Assembly (NCBI GenBank): GCA_038503065.1
Contig: JBCAMK010000013.1
Location: forward strand, 124,001 to 188,000
DNA length: 64,000 nt
Source of the DNA: Paragyromitra xinjiangensis
Lineage: Eukaryota; Ascomycota; Pezizomycetes; Pezizales; Discinaceae
Direction: 5' to 3'
Positions 35,101-45,436 of this stretch are shown here, in pieces. Within the stretch, counting starts at the first letter, position 1. Each line of letters begins with the position of its first letter. The translations under genes were made by a program, and so were the position numbers. The notes below the pieces were generated by a model. That model saw only the letters and a list, made by a program, of their open reading frames with translations, ran no database searches and was not told the DNA's origin.

Positions 35101-35605
35101 CACCGTAGGTGCCGGTGAAGGGTTCGGTCTTGGAATGGGAGTAGGAATGTCCATGAGTGAGATGCAACAGCATTCATCAGCAGTAGCAGCCCAACAGCAA
35201 TGGCGTGCGGAAGTAATCCAGCATGAGCGCGGACACCTTTCACCCGTTACTGGTGACGATACCGGCGACGAACTTGACGATGAAGGCGCAGAAACCGACG
35301 GATCCAGCACATCCACCAGACGTACTCGTGATCAAACGAGTAGTCAGTCACCGAGCATGAAGGCATTCCAAGGTTTCCCGTTCCATCACACTGATAACCC
35401 TTTCCCTCACAATGATCCGATGGCAACTAATTGTTCCACTCCCACGTCGACGACATCCTCCGCGATGGACTTCTTCATGATGCACAACAATATACCGTCG
35501 AACAATAATAATATTGTATCTGCAGTTGGTGGCGGAGGGGGAGAACTGGATTTTTTGGCGACGACAGCAGGATGGCATAGTAGTCGACGAGGCGGGGATG
35601 ATTAA
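32118..35605 (+). CDS. tamA: Zn(II)2Cys6 transcription factor, TamA/DAL81-like, ~863 aa
   Basis: Predicted nuclear co-activator of nitrogen-catabolic genes. Exons 32118-32608, ~32780-33933 and 34659-35605 (2592 nt in frame with acceptor CCTAG at 32779; the alternative GCAG at 32785 removes two codons). After a Ser/Thr/Asn-rich leader comes the zinc cluster RPCDACRRRKSRCVMNEG, then CVLCQFHSQECTF and QSPQPRKRR, the form I associate with TamA/DAL81. The middle domain (DYANLRGPSLLKETLGLQ, APHGGALINLYFRIVHPSFP) continues across the long intron as LSSNG|YLHLAYFATEITLHR. The C-terminus is low complexity with Gln, Ser and acidic stretches. DAL81 in yeast co-activates the allantoin/urea/GABA genes, so the position 2.5 kb from a ureide permease and allophanate-type enzyme is suggestive. 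The exon 1/2 junction is uncertain: the nearer acceptor at 32734 would shift the frame. Confidence 0.83.
33934..34658 (+). other. 725-nt intron of the TamA-like gene with two predicted stems
   Basis: Donor GTTAGA, acceptor CCTGCAG. Splicing it out restores the conserved SSNG-YLHLAYFATE junction; every frame inside has stops. It contains a 16-bp stem 34085-34100/34157-34172 (one G-U pair) and a perfect 13-bp stem 34231-34243/34331-34343, the latter enclosing a smaller GATCT/AGATC hairpin. It is about ten times the usual intron length here. Confidence 0.7.
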
Positions 35606-38600
35606 GTTCACACCTTTGCCACAGAAAGGAAGGACATTCCATCGTGAAACATGATGTTCTTCCAACGCACTATTGTAAAGCGTGTGCGTAGAAAAACGAA
35701 AGGGACTGCGGCGAGAATAAGAAGAAAAAAAGGAAGGAAGGAAGAGAGGATTTGGGTTGCTTAAAGATGTTCGCGAGTGTTTTCCGCGGAGATGGTGAAG
35801 CGTACTCTCATTTAGGTTGTGGTTAGATCGAGTTGGGCTTAGCGGTAGAATTGCTTGCTGGGCTGGGCGGATGATGACACTTGACAAGGGAATGGCGCTC
35901 GGCAAAGCAACAACTCATGTGAGGTTTGGGAGGATGGACTGGGATTGGATCGTTTTTTTGGATGGATGGATGGCGGAATTTTCTATTTTTTTTTGCGATG
36001 GCTTTTTTTATTTTTCCTTCCGGTCTATTTTTTGCAAGCAGGCTTTTTTTTTTCTTCGGGTATCAGGTTGAACTGTTTGGGCAAGGGACTTTTGATCACA
36101 TCATCCAGGGGTGTGGATTCGTGTTTTATTGTGATTCTGTTTTACTTTTTCTTAGAACGCTGGGTGTTTCTTACTTTTACAGGTCACTTGTTTTTATGCA
36201 TCGTGAAGCGTCTTGTCTTCTACGAGGTAAGTAGGTGTGGTTAACGAAGGGATGAAGGGTGGTGGGGGGTGGTTTGTTTTTGGCTGGCCGGTTGCTAGTG
36301 TAGGTTGTTGGTCTTTTTCCTATTTGTTGCAGGGGGTTGATCTCAGAGCTACTCCCCCTCGGGATGCTTATTGTGTATTTCATTCTCGTGGCTTTCTCTG
36401 GGAGTCGTGGTGGGTTTACGGATGGTAGCTACTTTAGCCATGACGGCATGTGTTCACGTTCGATACGCAAATGAAAGAGGAGAAATGATGTGGAGGTATG
36501 TAGGTATCCGTATTTCTGTTTCATCTATGCATTGGACTCGTAGAAGTGCTGTAGCTGCTTCATTTAAGCCATGGCCTGTAGAGCGTGGTTGAAATCATAG
36601 GTGAATACAGGAGGTGGCTCGGAATAAAGTTGCGGAACGAATATGTGCGCATCTGTAAGCATTTGCACCTTGCTAGGTAGGAGGGGTTACGTATGTACAT
36701 GCCATCTTCAGAACTCCGGCATTTCTTGCTCTAACTCAGCAGCTGTTGGATACCTTGTCATTTCTACACGTTCCTGGTCTCGGTCTACGGGCCCACGTCT
36801 GTACCTTAGATATCGACGATGAATTTCATCATCCTCGTGCCTATAATGCTCACACCTGCCAGTGTCCTCACTTGCGATTCGATGCCAATTCCGGCTATGC
36901 GGTCGCCTGCGATATTGTGGGGTGCATGGGGAAAAGAGTGTGGGCACGGGGCTCGGATTTCATGTAGGGTTAAAAGCGTTAGTTTTTCTTACTCAATCGA
37001 TTGGATAATTGGAAATGCAGCCTTCTGGTTGTCCCTGAGAGCGCTGCAGGGGGGGATTTCGATCAATTTCGTTTCTTCTTTTTTGCCATTCATTAACCAG
37101 TATTCGTAGGTAGTTTGAGAAGGCACTGGGGCGCTGAGAATCGGTTTACGAGTTCTCATCTCGTTGATATGGGCTGGTAGAGGGGGGTTAACCAGAGGCT
37201 CGGGTGAGACAGTGCTGCTTAGCGTTTACTTAGGCGAGTAGTCACAGTATTTCAACAAAACAGAATGTAGGAGCTTACGAAGCTGGGTTTTGCTGGAGAT
37301 AATTGTCCTAGGGTGGTAAACCTGCCTGGTTGAGCTTAACTACTTTCTAGGTCTTCCACGATTCTCGGATGACGATACCGATGCCTTCTCGTACAGGGCA
37401 AAGCACTCCCTCGGCAGATATTAACAGTGCTTACAGTTCCTGATCACTATTTCTATAGCTCGCGCCTCTGCGGCCTCTACAGAGGGTATTGCCGTCCTCT
37501 CCAGGAACCCTTCCCAAAGTTCCGAGAAGCACGACGGGCTATCCAATCGCTTTCCCATCGTTTGGTCCAATATGATGCAGCTACCACCAATAGCTCAACG
37601 GCACTTGGAGATCGACAAATGTGCTTGATCGACTATCCCTCGGACGCATGAAAAAAAGACGCATCTAGGATATGACGAGGGGGATAGAAATTCGATGCCG
37701 ACGTGGATGAATATGGCCCCACTGCTAGCTTAACAGAACTTCTTTTCCATACGAGATTGTTGGGAATTGAACACGCTTTTCTTTCAAGTGGCGTAGACGC
37801 CATGATGAACGGCTGCATAAGGTGCCGGTGCCAGTTAACCCCAATTTTGTGATGTTCTTACTCCATATCATTACCTTGCTCAGATTTAAACAAGCTCTGT
37901 AGAAGCCTGTGCATACTCACGCACACTTAGCCCCCAAGGCTGTATGTCCTGGGCCTGGGCCTGGGCTAAGAGCTCTCGAGTCTTATGGGTGCCAGCATAG
38001 CGACCATCGTTCCGAGGTATACCAAATTATAACTCAAGATCAATGTTCGAATATCGCGCTTCAAGTATAGTTTAAAGAAAGAAATTAGTCCTAACCTTGA
38101 TGGAGCTTGACGCGACATCAGCCCATAGCTATTTTTTGGGGTTCTTTTACTGGGCCACGACCCTGCTTTACGGGTTCTGGTGGCTTGAGGCAGGTCGGTT
38201 TTCTACGGGATTTCCAGGCTTAGCTCTCCGAGTTTATTAGATCTCTCCAATGGGTGGTGTTTAATCGACCACGGGAGGGAGGCGGTTCTTAGTGTGACTG
38301 TCTCTAGGCCGTGCCCACTTCGTTGGGTGAAGTAGGGTAGAAAAGGTCTCAACAGTGCTAGGTAGACAACGAGCGATTTGTATTCGTACTTAGCTACCTA
38401 TGCAACTAAAACCTTTCAAAGGCACACTCTGAAGATTATAGACTAACTTTTTATTGGAAGTAGTCTGTAGTGCTTTTTAGGGACACAGACTAAGCATACG
38501 AAAGCTCCTATCGAGTCGAGTGATAGTAGGTGAAGTTAGGGGCATTAATCTCGGCTAAAAGCTGAAGTGAGTGACTTAAACATCCCGCCCAACTACATAT

Positions 38601-40064
38601 GATTACTCACAAGTGTAATTACTCTGGTTTAGTCGCCCATGTCGTGATCTCGCACCGCCAATGAAATGGTTCTTACAGCAGTGTGCTAAATCTACGTAAG
38701 TATGGCTCAAGATATCGCTATCTAGAGTAATCTACTAGAGGATTGTACCTAGGTATGCTTGCAAGCAATTTCAACCGACAGGCTCAGTGTTTCTGAAAGT
38801 CTTCATCGCTTTTTATTAGGCGTTATAGCTGCGGGCCGGTTTACGTTTGAATGTAACAAGACGATTTTCTCGCGCCAGACCCAGAATTATGAATTGGTCC
38901 AACGTTGATGTTTCGTCCAACCTATCATGCCGTAGAATCTCGAATATGGCGAAATGGCCTAAACCAGGCAGTTCCAAACTAGTCTTCGGAGAGCTCCTAC
39001 AGTCATCTTAGGATACTAAGGGATGCTGTCCAAGTCACTCTTATATCACTTTATGAGGGCTTTATTCGAATATTTCCATTCCTTTAGTCAGCCCACTTCG
39101 CTATATCCGATATTCTACAGCGCTTGCATACGACTATCAATGTTGAGGCAACTCCCGTTTCACATGCTAGATGCTTAAATGTTGGGTTGTTTCATAAGGG
39201 ATGAGGCGGTGGACGATCTCGGCAGTAGGGAGAGCCGGATCGAGCAAGCCGAAATGCTGGCTGGAGATTTTTTTACTTGCAAGTCCTGCAGTACTATACT
39301 GACAGGCTATACAGACACGGGTTACTGAAAGCGGAGGGAGATGTTAGGATGCTCTTCAGAGGGGTTTGAACAGGGAGGTTTCTACTAAGAAGGTGTTTAG
39401 AAAGGCTGGGTGCTGATTCTTGCCCCCGTGTTGCGAAGTCCTGAATACTTCTTCCCCAATCTTCTTTTCTCCGCCCCCTTTTTCCCTCCCCTGTCTAAGA
39501 ATATTAGGCCTCCCCTTTGGTCAATTTAATTCACTTAACTGTACTTTGCCCTCTATAATGACGTACCTAGCTTCCTCACCCGTGGTATCTTACCCCACAA
39601 AGGTTTTGATTAAGTTCTTATCGTGACCTAAGTTCTCAATAAATTCGTCCTCCACTACGTCACCCTGACACTTCGTCATCTCTAACTAGCATTCCATTAC
39701 TAAATGGCATTCTAAGAATAATAAAGCCCTCAGCAGCTACACTCAGTACCTCAAAACCAATCCACATCCATAGCTCATATTTCCCACCTCCCGACTTCGC
39801 CACAAAGACAATCAGCGAGAAAAAAGAAGTTCTACTGTTACTGCAAGAATATCTGGGGTTTTCCTAGCACTTTTATAAGCAAACTCTTGAACCATCCTGA
39901 TATCCCTAGGAGTCACACCACTCTTTCAGTGCTAGCAGCTATGAGCCTAATAGCCACCAAGAGCCGTCTATGGTTTCAGTTAGATTTGCGTTCGCTTCCG
40001 TCATGTCCTGCCCTCACCAAATATAGTATCAACTTCTTCCAGATTCCACGGTATCTATTCATAG
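35606..40064. other. long gene-poor region
   Basis: About 4.5 kb, T-rich just after the TamA-like gene (probable 3' UTR) and then mixed. A highly charged 79-codon minus frame at 36708-36947 lacks an ATG start and was not called. A CCTGGG/GGGCCT tandem lies near 37948-37968. No RNA gene or TE terminus was recognised before the hAT element. The bases 40057-40064 (ATTCATAG) are the left copy of its target duplication. Confidence 0.5.
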
Positions 40065-42916
40065 TCAGTGTGGTCCACGAGGCAGCTCGAGGCGAGCCGG
40101 GAGGTATGCCTCGAGGCACCTCGCGCTCGTGGGAGGGTCCGCTCGGAGTGCTCGAGCAATGGAGGGCTTGCCTCGAGGCGCTCGAGGTGCCTCGAGGTAT
40201 AGAGGTATAGAGGTACTATTAGAGGTATTTTTTAAGTACAAATTATCGTCCATTACACTACTAGTATAATCTAAGAGTAGCTACAATTTAATATCATCCC
40301 CATCATTCTCATTAGGTTCTTCAAGCTCCAGTTTCCTTTCGGCTTCTATTTCCCACTCCTCTATCTCTGGCCACCCCAACCAACTTTTAACTAGCAGTAG
40401 TGAACTACTAGAAGAATCCAGCAATCGGTTCCGCTTTTTTGTGATAATATCACCAGCACGAGAAAAGAGTTGCTCTGCAGGTACACTGCTAGCAGGGACC
40501 GACATGTAATCACGAGCCATGCGTGCTAAATCCGGAAATCTATAACTGTTTGCTTTCCACCAATTAAGGCTAGTAACAGTTCTAACAGCAACAGGTTCTT
40601 CTAGATAGATATCTAGTTGTGACTTTTCCTGACCAGGGCATGGTAGATCGATTGGGCCACCAAATATGAGCTCATCCAGCGGGTCAATCTCAATATTTTC
40701 AGGTTCTTGCGTGATGTATGAGGAACTTGAGCTCGGGCTCTGAGGAGCATAATGACGAATGAAAATTCTTTCCAACTTTCTTTTGGCCTTCTGTATCCAC
40801 TCGTCCTCCCAACCAATATGTGTAAATGTTGTAAGTTTAAGACGTGGATCCAATATCATTGCAATAACCTGACTAGAATGATCATCGGTTTTTTCCCAAT
40901 ATTCATTCAATAGATTATAGCTCTCTTCGCAGGCTATAGCCAAAGCCGGAACACCTTGTTGAGAATCTTTTTCCTCTTCCTTAAAAATGTAAAGATCTCT
41001 CAATAGTAATGTGTAGTAAGGAAGCTGCATTTGTAGTGTAGGATAGCGGGTAGCACTCAACCGTGTTGTAGCAACTACAAAAATACTTAATATATTTTTG
41101 AGTTTTGCAAGAAGTTCCCAATCGTTTGCTGATAAAAAGAATCCAGAGGGCCCGAGTTTTTCTTCACATCGAATAAGTCTTTCCAGAGCTGGTTTTAAAT
41201 AAAGCATTCTATCAATCATCGTAAAAGTAGAGTTCCATCTGTTTAACAATCGCATTAGTGTTATGCAGAGGATTTAAGATGATAAAATTCAAAAAAAACT
41301 GAATTATAGCATACCGTACTTTCATATCAATTACCACTTTCAAATCACGCAATTTGGTAGCTATTACTTGAGCCGATAAAGCTTCTGATAGCAAGTTTGA
41401 TGCTCGAATCTTTGAAATGATATGTCTGGACATTTTTAGTACCCCAGCTGGTGAACTTTCTCTTTCTCCTTCTCTTTCTTTGGCCATAATAGCTTCTGAC
41501 TCAGATACTTTGACTTCAGCTTTTATTGACGATAGAATCTTCTGAGCTGCAAGATTCATAACATGTGCCATACAACGAACTTGACCATGCTTCTTACGCC
41601 AACCAACAAGTCGCCCTTCCAACTTGTCAAATAAACAATCATTGACACGATGATTGTCTGCTGTAATACATCGAATATGATCTTGAATACCAAAGTCATC
41701 AAGACAATGTTGTAGAACTGAACATAAGTTCTCTGCTGTATGAGAACCCCGTAGCCGTTTAAATCCAATGACAGTATTATTTAAGTCCCAATCTATATCC
41801 ATCCAATGAGCAGTAATTCCAAGATAGGGAATCTTGTTACCGGAAGTCCAAGCATCGAGTGTAAGACTAAATTTGCCGCCAGTTTTGATATGATTTTGGA
41901 AGCGTGCTTGAATGATAGGCTTTAATTCATTGTGCATTTCTCGGAGATCTCGTGCTATGGTTTGATGCGAAAGAGTAGGAACCTTTTGGTTGCAGTATCG
42001 TATGAGCTTGTTAAAAGACTGTGACTCTACCAATCGAAAAGAAGAATTGGTATCGATGAGGAAGGATGTAAGAAGCCTGCGATAGGTCTGCTCACTAAAA
42101 ATTTCTCCTGGCTGCCGTTGTCCATTCCTGGATTGTGCTGCTGTAGTCCATGGTGTATCAGTTAATCCTGGATGAGCTCTCTTCTTTTCCATGCGGCTAA
42201 TCATTTCCATTTCGTCCTTTTCTGTTCGGGGTAGATGTGGGTGATGTGACTTATAATGGTGAAGGTAATCGCTTGTTGTTGTAATTGCTTTTAAGATAGG
42301 TCGCCAAACTTTGGTGCAATTGGTGCAGCGAACATGATGTTTCACGGGAGGAAGTAGTTCATCATGTTGACCTTGATCGTTCAAGATTGGTATCGCATCT
42401 CGTATTATCATCCGATGGCTGTACAGGTATGCATGAAATTTGTTTCGGGAGGAATCCAGCCCTCGATGGCCACTTAAAGTATGTATCGTCTTCAAATCTT
42501 CTACATCTCGTGTTAATAACCTTCATGATCTGGTACCTAGAGCCGAGTACTCATACCCCATTTGCCAGCCTGCTTCTCCTGAAAATGCGCCAGGTCATCT
42601 TCGGTAAATTCTTTGTTGGAGGATGCTGCTGTGGACTCGGATGACATAGTGCTAGTAGGTATGTGAGTTACTGTCGGTGATTTTGAAGGTATTGATGAGA
42701 GATAGTCACAAAAGCAGTTCCATCAGCTTGGACCTGGATGATATTCAGGGGCTGATCTGAGACCCCATAGATCTGAGACCTCGAGGCGCCTCGAGGCGAG
42801 CAGCCAGACATGCCTCGAGGCACCTCGTGCTCGCGGCCCTTCTTGCCTCGTCTAGCCTCGAGGCGAGGCCTCGAGTCGAGGCCTCGAGCGAGCTTGCCTC
42901 GTGGACCACACTGATA
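40065..42916 (-). mobile_element. complete hAT-superfamily DNA transposon, 2852 bp
   Basis: Flanked by the 8-bp direct repeat ATTCATAG (40057-40064 and 42917-42924), the target-site length of hAT elements. The inverted termini share TCAGTGTGGTCCACGAGGCA (40065-40084 against 42895-42914); the right end carries two extra bases (TA) outside the shared repeat. Both subterminal zones are rich in the palindrome GCCTCGAGGC (perfect copies at 40108, 40170, 42788, 42812 and 42855), likely transposase-binding sites. It encodes one transposase on the minus strand. Confidence 0.92.
40281..42647 (-). CDS. hAT transposase with BED-type zinc finger, 744 aa
   Basis: Cut-and-paste transposase. Exons 42557-42647, 41315-42500 and 40281-41238; introns GTATGA...TAG and GTATGC...CAG; 2235 nt in frame without stops. 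The first exon was found from MSSESTAASSNKEF joining to DLKTIHTLSGH. N-terminal BED-like finger: CTNCTKVW, then HHYKSHH. RNase-H-like core: first Asp in LTLDAWTSGN, second in CITADNHRVND, with the candidate Glu in the C-terminal half near CEESYNLLNEYWE. The second splice produces KVRWNSTFTMIDR, the usual hAT RWNSTY motif. C-terminal dimerisation region: NWWKANSYRFPDLARMARD, SVPASSVPAEQLFSRAG and KRNRLL. All exons are intact, so the element could be active. Confidence 0.93.
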
Positions 42917-42974
42917 ATTCATAGTCTTACGTTTCCGGAAACCAAATGGGTGTGGAGGACATTACGATTCTGAT

Positions 42975-43889
42975 TTATTGGTACTTCTCATCAGTCTCCT
43001 CATGAATGATGAAGCTTCCCACGGGTAAAATCCACAGATATTGAACATACCATTGACCATTGACACCTCTCACCAATACACTCAATCCCAGATTGACACC
43101 TTTTTCAGGCATTTCCATCATCTCAGATAGTCTCTTTAAATCTAGACCTAATAAATGTTCTCGCCACCCTGTGCGTAAAAGCCATGGGCTCTCATCACTA
43201 TCGAATCTTTTTTCATCTAGGATGTCCACAAATTGGTCAAACTTTGCCATCTCTTTCGCCATCGTCTCCAATGTTAAACCTTCAATTCTGTCCTCACATA
43301 GACTCGGATTCATCTTTCTCACTGCAAAATATTTTTTCCCAAGGAAGGAAAAGAATACTGTACATGTGTCTCTCTCTCGAGCCACATAGGTCACCAGTAC
43401 GGCACCTCCGCAAGTGTATGATCTTCATGCCAGTGACATCTTTCTTGCCATAGGCATAGCTGCAATTGGTACAGCTCCAACCTTCATAGACTTTCAATTG
43501 GCACCCGTCCAGGTTCAGGTGTCATTATGTCTCCAACCGGTTTCAAATTCGATTTTGCAAGGGGCCTCTGCAAGTCGTCCCGAAAGTTTGTCGGAAGGCC
43601 ATAGTTTACTTTCAGATGCAAAAAGATAGTGTTCATGTTGATCCCGCTTTGGCACTCGAGGCACACCATGACTCCCCATTTCTTCAGAAGACCCAAACCA
43701 AACTCTAACACACATTCCATCGACATAAAGTTCGACCCTCGGGGTTTTGTCTAACTCATCGATCAGCTTATATCCTAGAGTTTCTATCGCAAAAAACAAA
43801 CCTTCAGAAATGAGGCTGTCATTATCTTCCATTCCATCAGCTTCAACCCAACCCTCCTCATCTACAAGTTCCTCGTTTCTACCCTCCAC
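42975..43889 (-). pseudogene. decayed OrsD-like (DUF3505) zinc-finger gene remnant
   Basis: The minus strand carries pieces of one protein in several frames. An acidic leader starts at 43889, then VMVCLECQSGINMN (43726-43484 frame), then LKVYEGWSCTNCSYAYGKKD (43497-43294 frame), then FFSFLGKKYF and SPWLLRTGWREHLLGLDLKRL (43394-42975 frame). This order (a CLEC-type finger, a second CxxC segment, then WLxRTGWxxHLxGLD) recalls the fungal OrsD/DUF3505 family. The breaks fall inside conserved segments without good splice sites, so frameshift decay is more likely than introns. It ends at 42975, 50 bp from the hAT right target duplication; the rest of a family-length protein is missing. Family call from memory of motifs, moderate. 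Confidence 0.5.
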
Positions 43890-45436
43890 CCCGTCCTCTG
43901 CAATGCCTTTAGTTTCCCTGAAATTAATGATCCATCCTAGGGTTTTCAGTTACTCACCGGCGTCAACTCAATTCTGACAAAGTTCTTTGTAGGAGTTGAA
44001 TATTTCGGACGATGGTCACCCTGGTCATCAACGTGAAGAATTGAAACGCCTTATTAGAACATTTCATACCGAAGAATTTAGTTTAAATGTGGTTAGCGTT
44101 TTAAGTTATCAGAACTGCTGAAACGGGTGTCAAAGAAGGTAGTTTAATGTTTTAGATGACGTAGGTTCTCTGGTTAAGAGGTTGCTGTTCGTTGCGAGGT
44201 GAATGGAGAGTTAGCTACTTGTATAATCTGACCGCTCAGAGTAGAATAGAGAGGTTGTTGGCAGCATCGACTCGCAAGCTCTTTAGTCAAGAGATTGTTG
44301 TTCGTTGCGAGGTGAATGGATAATTAGCCACTTCGATAATCTAGCTACCCAGAGTAGAATAGGGAGGTTAGCAGCACCGTGATTTCCCGAAAGAGTTTGG
44401 TTTTCTGAGGCCAATCTTGTGTCAATGTCATAGTGGTAGACTTTGAAGTCTGGTAACCGTGAGCGGAATGATCCAAGGAGGAGACGGAAGGTAGTACCAA
44501 CCATGAGTTACTATAGTGATACCAGAGGAATGTTGCAGATCTGTTTAATCTCCCTTAGTTCTGGGCTTTGAGCCATTCAATGGCTCACCTCTTCGGAGCA
44601 TTGTTAAATTTCTGGTCTTGATATAGGCATTCTTCAATGGTTAAAAATGATGGTGGATGGTGGATGGTGGATGGCGGATGATGAAGTTGAAGAGAAAGGA
44701 ACCTGGACAACGTGGGGTGGTTGTAGTTGCCAAGACACTGTGTTCTTGGCCATAGAATGTGTTGGAAATAGATTTCCTAGTCCTGCACGGTACGGCGGCT
44801 TGGAGGATCTGATAGAAGGTTCTAGCAGAGGCACGTGGCCTATATGCAGACTAGTGGCCCGTATAGATTCAGTAGCAGTCTGTCAATACTCCACTCCAAA
44901 GGCCAAATACAGCCAGCGAGTGATGACCTATGAGCAATCTCGCATCCATCTATATCCGAGTCTAGAAATAGTATCAATATGCCCGAGAGAATCATATGCT
45001 TTAATGCCAAACTCCAGTATGTAAACCGAATATCTCCGGAGCACTAGGCCCATTATCAAGCCAACCACAAAACCGTGGAAGAATGAAAAAGCAAAATGGT
45101 AAAATTCAAAAAAAGCGACCCTAATTACACTTATTCCTGTGACGTGCCCAACATTTCCATGATAAAGTGCCTCCGCTCCTAGAGAAGTATATCTACATCT
45201 CCGAGAGATTAATTATTACTACATTGGACGAAAGCCCATCCAATATCTCTCAAAAAATCGGCCTCCTCCAAATTCGCCTCAACAACCTTCTCACTACAAA
45301 CCCAATGACCCATAACGGAAGTAGTAACGTGAGTAGTAACCATCGGAGGTATAGCCAGAGGATAAAAGACGAGATTCGTCTTAGCAGCACGGTCGGTATA
45401 ATCTATAACAACCTAATCAGCTCTAGGAAATGATAT
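43890..45436. other. intergenic, tandem repeats only
   Basis: About 1.5 kb between the gene remnant and the F-box gene. Contains the ~113-bp tandem duplication at 44174-44382 and a GGATGGT-type minisatellite at about 44650-44682. No supported coding region. Confidence 0.5.
44174..44382. repeat. two tandem ~113-bp direct repeats
   Basis: The segment from 44174 and that from about 44286 share AAGAG, TGTTCGTTGCGAGGTGAATGG, CAGAGTAGAATAG and GGAGGTT/GAGGTTG blocks in the same order, with small indels and mostly transition differences. Apparent old local duplication; no coding. Confidence 0.75.

Noticed and set aside
36708..36947. Charged 79-codon minus-strand frame
   Set aside because: Starts only with GTG and has no recognisable domain or clear splice partner, though TRYPTAAELEQEMPEF looks somewhat protein-like; too weak to call.
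39887..40210. Plus frame running into the hAT left end
   Set aside because: The frame crosses the transposon boundary; the host-side part has no recognisable motif and does not continue sensibly beyond the right target duplication.
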